From assembly GCA_965242535.1 (NCBI GenBank), contig OZ251458.1, positions 4,836,001 through 4,900,000 of the forward strand: 64,000 nt of DNA, given 5' to 3'. A program made the translations under genes and the position numbers. The notes beneath the pieces are model-generated. The model saw nothing but the letters and a program-made list of their open reading frames with translations. It searched no databases and was not told where the DNA came from. Position 1 is the first letter of the stretch, and each line of letters starts with the position of its first letter. The stretch is from VXRD01 sp965242535. Lineage in GTDB: Bacteria; Latescibacterota; UBA2968. This document shows, piece after piece, positions 9,358 to 16,629 of the stretch.

Positions 9358-9386
9358 TTGCGTATTTCTCCCCAACGCCCTATCAT
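9358..9386 (+). promoter_or_regulatory. Candidate sigma70 promoter for the isochorismatase operon
   Basis: TTGCGT (9358-9363), a 17-base spacer and TATCAT (9381-9386) lie 36 bases upstream of the chosen ATG. This placement argues against starting the gene at the earlier in-frame ATG at 9261. Confidence 0.4.
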
Positions 9387-9422
9387 GGCAAAGTTTCGCA
9401 TTCATGCATCGAGGAGCACCCC

Positions 9423-10046
9423 ATGCCCGGCACCATTTTTTGGGACGTCGATACCCAATACGACTTCATCATGCCCGACGGCAAACTCTACGTCACGGGC
9501 GCGGAAGCGATCTTGCCAAATCTCAAACGGCTCACGGACCACGCGAGACGACGGGGCATCCCCATCTTCGGCTCGGTTGACAACCACCACTTGGACGACC
9601 CCGAAATCTCCGATCGGCCGGACTTTCAGAACACCTTTCCCCCCCATTGCCTCGCGGGCACCTCGGGGCAACAAAAAGTGCCCGAAACCCGTCCGCAAAA
9701 TCCCCTGTGGATCGACCCAGACGCCTCGGGCGACCGCATCGCCCAAGTGCAAAAACACCGCGGCGAAACCATCTTTCGCAAACGGCGCTTCGACGTCTTC
9801 ACCAACCCGCATGTCGATCCCGTGCTCAACGCCGTCAAACCCGACCGCATCGTCCTCTACGGCGTCGCCCTCGACGTGTGCAACGCCCATGCGATCAACG
9901 GCTTCCTAAAGCGCGACACCGCGCCCGTCCAACTCGTCCGCGACGCCACGCAAGCCATCATCCCCGAACGCGGCGACCTCATGGTTGCCCAATGGCAACG
10001 ACGGGGCGTCGAAGTCGTCTCCACGGACCAAATCGCCATCTCGTAA
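9423..10046 (+). CDS. Isochorismatase-family cysteine hydrolase
   Basis: A 207-residue alpha/beta hydrolase of the isochorismatase/nicotinamidase superfamily. The N-terminal catalytic aspartate lies in DVDTQYDF and the nucleophilic cysteine in GVALDVCNAHA near residue 158, both in family positions. The substrate cannot be told from sequence; amide or vinyl-ether hydrolysis is typical of the superfamily. I start it at 9423 because GAGGAG lies 7 bases upstream and a promoter-like sequence precedes it. The longer in-frame extension to 9261 has no ribosome site and an unrelated composition. The ABC exporter begins 13 bases after its stop, implying cotranscription. Confidence 0.85.
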   Translation: MPGTIFWDVDTQYDFIMPDGKLYVTGAEAILPNLKRLTDHARRRGIPIFGSVDNHHLDDPEISDRPDFQNTFPPHCLAGTSGQQKVPETRPQNPLWIDPDASGDRIAQVQKHRGETIFRKRRFDVFTNPHVDPVLNAVKPDRIVLYGVALDVCNAHAINGFLKRDTAPVQLVRDATQAIIPERGDLMVAQWQRRGVEVVSTDQIAIS

Positions 10047-10059
10047 TCCCCTACCGCCT

Positions 10060-11853
10060 ATGGACGTCTTCCTCCGCCTCACCGCCTACATTCGCCCCTA
10101 CCTCGGGCGCGTCATCATCGGCATCAGCGCCACCCTCGTCGTCATCGGTCTCGAAGCCGCGCAACCCCTGCTCATGCGCGAGGTCATCGACGACATCTTG
10201 ACCCCGTACTTTAGCGACGGCCGTTATATCGGGGACGACTTTTTCGACGCGCGAATCGCAAACGACCTCGATCTGCTCCAATTTTACGCCCTGATCCTCT
10301 TGGGCATTTACATCCTCCGCACCTTCTTCGGCTTCCTCAACCGCTACTTGCTCAGCCGAACGGGCCAGGATATCCTCTTTAACCTGCGCGTGCAAGTCTA
10401 TGACCACCTCCAGCACTTGGGACTGCGTTTTTACAACGACCGCAGCACGGGCGAATTGATGTCCCGCGTCACGGCAGACGTCGAATCCCTCCAAAACACC
10501 GTCACCGACACCTTAGAGCGCGTGCTCCTCAATATCGCGACCATCCTGATCTTTGGCGGCATCCTCTTTGGCCTCAGCTTCGAACTCGCCCTCATCACCT
10601 TGGCCCCATTGCCGATGTACAGCGTCCTCATCCTCCTCTACAACCACAAAGTGCGCCCCTATTACACGATGGCACGCGAGCGCATCGCCGACATCAGCGC
10701 CTTGTTGCAAGACAACCTATCGGGCATCCGCGTGATCAAATGCTTTGCCCGCGAGGGCCACGAGTTGTCGCGCTTCACCCAAAAGTGCAAAGCCTTTCTC
10801 GACATCAGCATCACCCTCATCAAAATCCGCGTGGCCTTTTTTCCCCTGGCTCGGTTGATCATCTCGATGGGGCCTCTCCTCATCCTCTTCTTCGGCGGGC
10901 AACAGATCATCTCGGGCGACCTCACCATCGGCACCCTCTTTGCCTTTCAAAGCTATCTCTGGCGTTTCTACGGCCCCGTGGAAAGCCTGACCCGCATCAA
11001 CGACACCATCGTGCGCGCCGCGGCCTCGGCCCGCCGCATTTTTGAAATCCTCGACACCCAGCCCGAAATCAAAGACGCCCCCAAGGCCCGGGCCTTGGGC
11101 CGCTTGGAGGGGCAGGTGGAATTTCAAAACGTCGTCTTCGCGTACGAACACGGCCCGCCCGTTCTCAGCGGCGTCTCCTTTTCCGTCCAACCCGGGCAAC
11201 TCATCGGCCTCGTCGGCCCCAGCGGCGCGGGCAAAACCACCCTGATCAACCTGATATGCCGATTCTACGACCCGGATTCGGGCAGCGTGCGCGTCGATGG
11301 CCGCGACCTCAAAAACGTGCAACGCGCCTCTTTGCGCGGGCAAATCGGCATGGTCTTGCAAGAGCCCTTCCTCTTCAACGGCACCATCCGCGAAAACATC
11401 GCCTACGGCAAGCTCAACGCCACCGAAGACGACATCATCAACGCCGCGATGATGGCAAACGCCCATGACTTTGTCTGCGGCTTTCCCGATGCTTACGACA
11501 CGCGCATCGGCGAGCGGGGCGTGCGCTTGTCCGGCGGTGAAAAACAACGCATCTCCATCGCGCGCGCCATCCTCAACGACCCGCGCATCCTCATCCTCGA
11601 CGAAGCCACCTCCTCTGTCGATACGGAAACCGAGATGCTCATTCAAAAAGCCCTCGAACGCCTCATGGCGGGCCGCACCACCTTTGCCATCGCCCATCGC
11701 CTATCCACCGTGCGCCGCGCCGATTGTCTCTACGTCATCGACCGCGGCAAAATCGTGGAATCCGGCACCCACGGCCAACTGCTCGCAGGCGATGGCCTCT
11801 ACGCCCACCTGTGCGACATGCAATTTGCCCTCGCGGAAAACCACATCTCATGA
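10060..11853 (+). CDS. ABC exporter, fused membrane and ATPase domains
   Basis: A half-transporter of 597 residues (MsbA/LmrA type). An N-terminal six-helix domain spans about residues 1-310 and is followed by a nucleotide-binding domain. The ATPase shows Walker A GPSGAGKTT, signature LSGGEKQR, Walker B ILILDEATSS and the switch histidine in IAHRLST, so it should be active as a homodimer. The start at 10060 follows the isochorismatase stop by 13 bases without a strong ribosome site, suggesting translational coupling. Its stop overlaps the start of the DUF1854 gene. ABC exporters paired with DUF1854 proteins are annotated as cyanophycin-metabolism associated in other bacteria. No cyanophycin synthetase is visible here, so the cargo is unknown. 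Confidence 0.88.
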   Translation: MDVFLRLTAYIRPYLGRVIIGISATLVVIGLEAAQPLLMREVIDDILTPYFSDGRYIGDDFFDARIANDLDLLQFYALILLGIYILRTFFGFLNRYLLSRTGQDILFNLRVQVYDHLQHLGLRFYNDRSTGELMSRVTADVESLQNTVTDTLERVLLNIATILIFGGILFGLSFELALITLAPLPMYSVLILLYNHKVRPYYTMARERIADISALLQDNLSGIRVIKCFAREGHELSRFTQKCKAFLDISITLIKIRVAFFPLARLIISMGPLLILFFGGQQIISGDLTIGTLFAFQSYLWRFYGPVESLTRINDTIVRAAASARRIFEILDTQPEIKDAPKARALGRLEGQVEFQNVVFAYEHGPPVLSGVSFSVQPGQLIGLVGPSGAGKTTLINLICRFYDPDSGSVRVDGRDLKNVQRASLRGQIGMVLQEPFLFNGTIRENIAYGKLNATEDDIINAAMMANAHDFVCGFPDAYDTRIGERGVRLSGGEKQRISIARAILNDPRILILDEATSSVDTETEMLIQKALERLMAGRTTFAIAHRLSTVRRADCLYVIDRGKIVESGTHGQLLAGDGLYAHLCDMQFALAENHIS

Positions 11854-12467
11854 GCCACCCATCGCCACGCGCAAAGGACTCGCCCATGCCCGATCGCGTC
11901 TCTCCTTTTGTCCCGGCCATCAACCTCGTCACCGGGCAACAACTCGTCCCGCACGCCATCGACATTCGCCCAAACGGCGAGGGCCTCCTCCTCATCGCCA
12001 ACGGCGAGGAACTGACCATCGATCGAGCCGTGCGCTGTTTTCCCTTCACCACGCCGGATCGCTGGATCAGCCTCCGCGATGAAACAGGCGCCGAACTCGG
12101 CCTCTTGCCCGCGCTCAACGGCTTGAGTGCAGGTGCGCGCACCGCCCTCGAAGCCCACCTCAAAGCCCGCTACGACATCCCCATCGTTCGATCCATCCGC
12201 GCCATCGAAACCGGCAAACAGGGCGGCGCGGTCTGGCGCGTCATCACCGAAGAAGGCCCCGCGAATTTCACCCTGCGCGGCGACCAAAGCCTCAGCCTCA
12301 ACGCATTTCCCGAAGTGATATTCACAGACGCCATCACGCGCAAACGCTACAAAATCCCCGACTTCACCAAACTCGACCGCGCCAGCCAAAAAATCGCCCG
12401 CGTCCATCTGCCCATGGGCTCTCGCCACGATTCCCGGCGCCGCGGCAGCAGAGGGCGACGGGGATGA
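11850..12467 (+). CDS. DUF1854 family protein
   Basis: A 205-residue protein from the ATG that overlaps the ABC stop codon as ATGA. A second start at 11886 has AAAGGA 7 bases upstream and would remove 12 poorly conserved residues. The DUF1854 core is recognisable from the C-terminal motif around FTDAITRKRYKIPDF followed by LDRASQ. Family members are regularly encoded beside an ABC exporter of this type, as here. The molecular role is not established. The last 15 residues are almost all Arg, Ser and Gly and look unlike the family, so the 3' end may have been altered by neighbouring repeat DNA. Confidence 0.75.
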   Translation: MSHPSPRAKDSPMPDRVSPFVPAINLVTGQQLVPHAIDIRPNGEGLLLIANGEELTIDRAVRCFPFTTPDRWISLRDETGAELGLLPALNGLSAGARTALEAHLKARYDIPIVRSIRAIETGKQGGAVWRVITEEGPANFTLRGDQSLSLNAFPEVIFTDAITRKRYKIPDFTKLDRASQKIARVHLPMGSRHDSRRRGSRGRRG

Positions 12468-13000
12468 GTCCTCGCCCATCCTCTTGTCTGAATCGCGGAT
12501 TACGCGGATTAGGGGATTAAAGGCGGATTAAAGGCGAGAGGAGGGCGGAGGACAGAGAACAAGGACGAAAGGCGAGAGGAGGGCGGAGGGAGTGGGTAGC
12601 TTGTCTGAATCGCAGATTACGCGGATTAGGGGATTAAAAGCGGATTAAAAGCGAGAGTAAAGCGAAGGGCAGAGAACAAGGACGAAAGGCGAGAGGAGGG
12701 CGGAGGACAACGCACAGAGCAGACAGAGGCGTAGCCCACAAGGCCGACAAAGAAAAAGCGAAAGGCGGATGAAAAGCGGGAGGAGGGCAAAGGGCAGAGA
12801 GTACGGATTGGGTTGGCAGGGAGGGCGGAGAGCGTGGGTAGCTTGTCTGAATCGCGGATTACGCGGATTAGGGGATTGCACGGATGCCCCCACCTACCCC
12901 GCCGCCGCTGTGTCCCGCGTACCACCTGCGGGTAGCGATCGGTCCTCATCCTGCCCCATCAACAGGCGTAGGGACAGGCCCCCGTGCCTGTCCGCTGTTA
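12468..13000. repeat. Gene-free repeat region after the DUF1854 gene
   Basis: It consists of three copies of a phrase starting TTGTCTGAATCGC and continuing GGATTAGGGGATT (near 12485, 12600 and 12844), runs of GGCGAGAGGAGGGCGGAGG, and one REP palindrome at 12972-12993. No gene or terminator is convincing. The same TGTCTGAATCGC phrase recurs at 49554-49768. Confidence 0.7.
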
Positions 13001-13163
13001 GAAGCCATCTAAAAACTCGGGCCGCCGTTGAGAGAGCCACAAAAGCATTCGCTTTTCCCAGGTCAAAACCATACCTATCGCAAAAATAGGATGCCTTGAT
13101 TCCCCCCTTCCTCGCAGGAAGGGGGGCCAGGGGGGTAGGTCCCGATAATTTTTAGATGGCTTC
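13001..13163. mobile_element. Family B MITE, copy 2
   Basis: A 163-bp element with ends GAAGCCATCTAAAAA and TTTTTAGATGGCTTC. It is flanked by TTA at 12998-13000 and 13164-13166, a 3-bp duplication that is the reverse complement of the TAA seen at other copies. It lies beside a REP palindrome and just downstream of the terminator of the 59-residue protein gene. Confidence 0.85.
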
Positions 13164-13171
13164 TTAGAACG

Positions 13172-13205
13172 AAAAAAAGCCGATCACAATGTGACCGGCT
13201 TTTTT
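13172..13205 (-). terminator. Rho-independent terminator
   Basis: AAGCCG and CGGCTT arms with an inner TCAC/GTGA stem are followed on the minus strand by a run of seven T. It ends the operon of the 59-residue protein. The opposite strand also has a T run, so it may act in both directions. Confidence 0.8.
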
Positions 13206-13258
13206 GCTGGCGAAAATCTATGGCGATGTTCGATAGCCACCTTATTTTGAGGCATCCT

Positions 13259-13438
13259 TTACTTTTGGTCTGCGAAGGGCTCTTTTTTGTCCAAGCCATA
13301 TTTTCTTGCAGCGTCAAAGAGCTCAGACAATTTTTTCGCCGCTTCCGCACGTTCCTGTAGAATCACCTCATTACCTTTTTCCAGCAACTCACCGAGAGAC
13401 AACTTTTTCAGTGGCAGGGGATAAACTTCTTTGTTCAT
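13259..13438 (-). CDS. Small protein of 59 residues, unknown
   Basis: The ATG is preceded by a strong ribosome site, AAGGAGG 7 bases upstream, which supports a real gene. The product is charged and probably helical, with a leucine-rich N-terminal third and a Lys/Glu-rich middle, and has no signal peptide or recognised domain. It begins 51 bases after the GAF-domain gene on the same strand and is followed by a terminator, so the two form an operon. It could be a small regulator or partner of the GAF protein (inference). Confidence 0.6.
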   Translation of the reverse strand: MNKEVYPLPLKKLSLGELLEKGNEVILQERAEAAKKLSELFDAARKYGLDKKEPFADQK

Positions 13439-13489
13439 GAGAATTCCTCCTTGGATAGCGTTTACGGGTATTACAATATGACACAATTT

Positions 13490-14395
13490 TTACGAACTTG
13501 ATAACTGGAGATTGTGGATTTCTAAAAATAAAGACAGTTCGTACTCTCGCACTTGCAAAAGCAGTGCTAGAGTATCAGCGGCAGCTTGAACCAAAAATTT
13601 AATCTCTTCAGGTTCAAATGCGTTTTCAACATTACAATCTATATTTAAGACGCCTGCGGGTTTCCCTTGGATCCGAAATGGACAAGAAATTACACTGGTA
13701 TAAGGCAATGACTCATCTCCACCTCTTAGTACAAAACCGGGAAATTTTTCCACATCTCCAACAACATATACCTTCATCTCTGCAAAAGCCTTGCCTGCGA
13801 TCCCGTGGCCTATGGGTATTTGAGTCGGAGGGGATTTCTCTTTTCGTCCAGAAGGGGTATTTAATGACCACCAAGAGGATACCAATGAGTTTGAACCACT
13901 TTCGTTGGATGGGATCATAATATTGGCGTAACAAGTCTCTCCAATAGCATTTGTAATCATATTTTGAATATTGTTGATTGCTTGCACAATGACCGATGTC
14001 CAGAATCTATTATAGCTTTCATCGTCCTTGCAGGCGTTCTGGAAATTTTGGAGCAAGAAAGAATTGCGCGTATCGTGAATAAGTTGGTGCATATATGTGA
14101 AGGAAGATACCAGTTGTTCTGTCGCCTTGATGTGACCAAATAGTATTTCTTCTGCGCGCTTCTTCCTGCTACGATAGTGCCAAAATCCTGTTGCGATGAG
14201 CGTAGAAAAAATAACAACGGCAAAGATGATTGCCCATTGAGGAAAGAGATCGAGCCAAAGACTAAAAATAGAAGCAATATTGCCAATGAGACCGATCCAA
14301 GGTGAGGGGCCACGCCCTATGTTCTTTAAGTGACCTATTATGCCGGTTTCGGCAAGTAATTTCTCTGCTCTTTCACGAGTTACCCAATTATCCAT
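13490..14395 (-). CDS. Membrane protein with C-terminal GAF-like domain
   Basis: A 301-residue protein. One strong hydrophobic segment lies at about residues 54-73, with a weaker one at 33-48. An amphipathic linker follows. The C-terminal half has the GAF look: IGHGIAGKAF, then SVISCPFRIQGKPAGVLNID and a helix ending in the alanine-rich AAADTLALLLQ. GAF domains bind small ligands or haem and act in signalling, but no kinase or cyclase output domain is attached. A near-consensus promoter lies directly upstream, 4 bases from the boundary of an IS4-family insertion. The downstream small-protein gene is probably cotranscribed. Confidence 0.75.
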   Translation of the reverse strand: MDNWVTRERAEKLLAETGIIGHLKNIGRGPSPWIGLIGNIASIFSLWLDLFPQWAIIFAVVIFSTLIATGFWHYRSRKKRAEEILFGHIKATEQLVSSFTYMHQLIHDTRNSFLLQNFQNACKDDESYNRFWTSVIVQAINNIQNMITNAIGETCYANIMIPSNESGSNSLVSSWWSLNTPSGRKEKSPPTQIPIGHGIAGKAFAEMKVYVVGDVEKFPGFVLRGGDESLPYTSVISCPFRIQGKPAGVLNIDCNVENAFEPEEIKFLVQAAADTLALLLQVREYELSLFLEIHNLQLSSS

Positions 14396-14439
14396 ATTGA
14401 TCTCTCAAAAATGACGTTTGTTTCTCTTTCTTTTTATCG

Positions 14440-14467
14440 AATATATATATAAAAAAACCCTTGTCAA
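14440..14467 (-). promoter_or_regulatory. Sigma70 promoter of the GAF operon, at the IS boundary
   Basis: A perfect TTGACA (14462-14467) is separated by 16 bases from TATATT (14440-14445) on the minus strand, with an A/T-rich spacer. Five of the six -35 bases lie in the 9-bp target duplication of the neighbouring IS, so the insertion preserved the core promoter but replaced everything upstream of -35. Confidence 0.65.
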
Positions 14468-14471
14468 GATT

Positions 14472-15667
14472 CATACTACGCGACAAAAAATAAAGACCTG
14501 TGCAAAATCCGAAAAAGAGTGAGATTTAAGTTATCCGCAAAAACCCTCACCCCTTCTCGGAAAGCACAGGTCTATGTCGGATCAAGTTATGCAACTATAC
14601 CCCATCCTGCAAGCACATTTTCCTTGGCACAAAGCCCGGGTGACCTTCCTCTCGGCCTTTCTCTTGGCCTTGATGAAGGTGACGACCGTCAATTTGACCA
14701 AACTGGCCAATGCGCTCAATGGCAAAGTCAAGCCAAAATCCAACTACCGCAGAATCCAACGTTTTTTCGCCGAGTTCACGTTGCCGGAAGATTGGGCAAC
14801 GGGCTTGATTCTGCATCTCTTACCGGTCAAATCGGATTTTATACTCGCCATGGATCGGACCCAGTGGTCATTGGGTAAGGTGTCGATCAATCTCCTGACC
14901 GTGGGCATCCTCTATCGAGACATGGCGTTTCCCATTTGCTTCAAGATGCTCCACAAAAAGGGCAACTCGAGCACACAAGAGCGCATAGCCCTCATGAAAC
15001 GGGTCCGTCAACACATCAAGCCCTGTAAGATTCGCGCCTTGGTGGCCGACCGCGAATTTATCGGGCGAGAATGGTTTAAGTGGTTGACCGAAAACGACAT
15101 GCCTTTTGTCATTCGCCTCAAAGAAAACGCGATCCTCGAAACGGGACAAAAAGCGATCCCGTTGAAAAAACGATTCGCCAATCTGACCTTGAATCAGCAA
15201 ATGACCTTGCCAAAACCCGGGCGCGTCTATGGACAGGCACTCTATTTATCGGCCATCCGATGCCCCGATGACTGGGTGATGGTCGGCAGCAACACACCGG
15301 ACATTGACGCACGCTTGACCTATAAAAAACGATGGCGCATTGAAGTCCTTTTTGCCAACCTCAAACGCCGAGGCTTTGATCTCGAACAGACCCATCTCAC
15401 CGACGCCGACCGCATCGAAAAACTCATCGCCCTGTTGACCCTCGCCGTGTGTTGGGCCCATCTCATGGGCGAAGAGCGCGCCCATCACACCCCGCTCAAA
15501 CTAAAAAACCATGGTGAGAAAGAGAAAAGTCTCTTTCGGTATGGACTTGATTATCTACAATATGTCCTTTTGAATATCCAAGACCACGCACGCACGTTCC
15601 AACGCGGTCTGAAAATCCTAAAAGAAGCGCGATTTTTACCCGATTCTTAGTTTTGTCGCGTAGTATG
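14472..15667 (+). mobile_element. Complete IS4-family insertion sequence
   Basis: A 1196-bp element with perfect 17-bp terminal inverted repeats, CATACTACGCGACAAAA at 14472-14488 and its complement at 15651-15667. An exact 9-bp target duplication GTCAAGATT lies at 14463-14471 and 15668-15676. Undamaged ends and an identical duplication indicate a recent insertion. It carries one transposase gene. Outside it, imperfect direct repeats starting TCTCAAAAATGAC are found at about 14403-14435 and 15681-15712. Confidence 0.93.
14574..15650 (+). CDS. IS4-family DDE transposase
   Basis: A 358-residue transposase, intact and reading to within one base of the right inverted repeat. The catalytic triad is Asp94 (LAMDRTQW), Asp159 (VADREF) and Glu257. 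The IS4-specific Y-x2-R-x3-E-x6-K motif is complete: Tyr250, Arg253, Glu257 and Lys264. The ribosome site is weak (AGG just before the ATG), as is usual for transposases. The gene is probably functional. No second copy is seen in the window, and the MITE ends in the window do not match its inverted repeats. Confidence 0.93.
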   Translation: MSDQVMQLYPILQAHFPWHKARVTFLSAFLLALMKVTTVNLTKLANALNGKVKPKSNYRRIQRFFAEFTLPEDWATGLILHLLPVKSDFILAMDRTQWSLGKVSINLLTVGILYRDMAFPICFKMLHKKGNSSTQERIALMKRVRQHIKPCKIRALVADREFIGREWFKWLTENDMPFVIRLKENAILETGQKAIPLKKRFANLTLNQQMTLPKPGRVYGQALYLSAIRCPDDWVMVGSNTPDIDARLTYKKRWRIEVLFANLKRRGFDLEQTHLTDADRIEKLIALLTLAVCWAHLMGEERAHHTPLKLKNHGEKEKSLFRYGLDYLQYVLLNIQDHARTFQRGLKILKEARFLPDS

Positions 15668-15764
15668 GTCAAGATTAATTCTCAAAAATGACATTTGTTT
15701 CCCTTTCTTCTCAATCCTTTGTGTCCCTCATTGATTTCCCATCGCTCCCGTCTCCCGTCTTGCC

Positions 15765-15862
15765 TCTTGCCTCTTGCCTCTCGCCTCTTGCCTCTTGCCT
15801 CTCGCCTCTTGCCTCTCGCCTCTTGCCTCTCGCCTCTTGCCTCTTGCCTCTTGCCTCTTCCC
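15765..15862. repeat. 7-bp array (TTGCCTC/TCGCCTC)
   Basis: About 14 consecutive units of a 7-base motif alternate TTGCCTC and TCGCCTC. The array ends 5 bases from the stop codon of the NDT/TIR-like gene. Related arrays lie at 646-742, 25715-25757, 54205-54535 and 56060-56110. Confidence 0.85.
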
Positions 15863-15866
15863 TTTT

Positions 15867-16598
15867 TTATCGGGTATCTCCTCCGCCATTAGCCGTTGGG
15901 GATGTGTTGAGAGACCTGCGAATTGTGGCAATCAATTCTTGCTTAAAATCCTCGGCATCATTTTTTGACCAAGGAACGGTCGTGCAGTGATTGGTGTCGA
16001 AATGGCTTTTCTCGTTATCAAATTTCGTTTTCTCGCAGATATAGATAACCGGCTTGCCCAGGCCCTCCGCGTAACCGGCTTCCCAATATGCGCCGTTGTT
16101 ATCATGGGTAAGGTCGGCGATTACAAATGCTGAATCCCTGATCTGAACGCGCATGATGTTGTCGATGATACCTGCCCTTCCGACATCGCGCATATCGACG
16201 AGATCATAGCCGATCCCGTCTTTCACCGCAGGTTTCACAACCTCCCGCACAAAAGCGTCGAGATCGGTATCGCCAAACTGCATGGCGATAAATCCGTAGT
16301 TTCCCTCAAACTCACCGCGCTTTTCCGCTTCGTACTGTTCCCATCCTTTAAGAGTAAGGTTGACATTCCTAAATACAGTGTATTGGCTGGTCCTCATTGG
16401 ATCTGCCATTCTGATGACACCCATCTCATGCAATTCATCGATGAGTTGTTCAGCAAATTCCTCACTAGGCGCACCAATGGCACTTTGGATATCGGTAGCC
16501 AGAATCTGATCGATGGGTCTTCCCGACTCCGCTACCAAGTCTCCGATGTATCGGATGAGATTCATCATCTGTACTGCCGGATTGGTGAAGTTGTTCAT
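15867..16598 (-). CDS. NDT/TIR-like domain protein beside a restriction enzyme
   Basis: A 243-residue protein. Residues 1-95 form a helical N-terminal region, possibly winged-helix. The C-terminal part, from GFIAMQFGD onward, has the nucleoside 2-deoxyribosyltransferase/TIR-like fold: a VIADLTHDN strand-turn and then AYWEAGYAEGLGKPVI, whose glutamate matches the catalytic Glu of the family. Relatives cleave nucleotide glycosidic bonds and many TIR-type members act as defence effectors through NAD+ or nucleotides. The gene starts 31 bases after the MmeI-like enzyme stops, on the same strand, so they are likely cotranscribed. A defence role is inference from fold and neighbour. Confidence 0.7.
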   Translation of the reverse strand: MNNFTNPAVQMMNLIRYIGDLVAESGRPIDQILATDIQSAIGAPSEEFAEQLIDELHEMGVIRMADPMRTSQYTVFRNVNLTLKGWEQYEAEKRGEFEGNYGFIAMQFGDTDLDAFVREVVKPAVKDGIGYDLVDMRDVGRAGIIDNIMRVQIRDSAFVIADLTHDNNGAYWEAGYAEGLGKPVIYICEKTKFDNEKSHFDTNHCTTVPWSKNDAEDFKQELIATIRRSLNTSPTANGGGDTR

Positions 16599-16629
16599 GG
16601 TGTTTTCTCACTTTCGGGTTGAGCCATGT

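Noticed and set aside
10717..11697. Long minus-strand open frame opposite the ABC exporter
   Set aside because: Rich in Asp/Gly/Ala as expected for antisense of an arginine/serine-rich shadow; the sense strand carries all ABC motifs.
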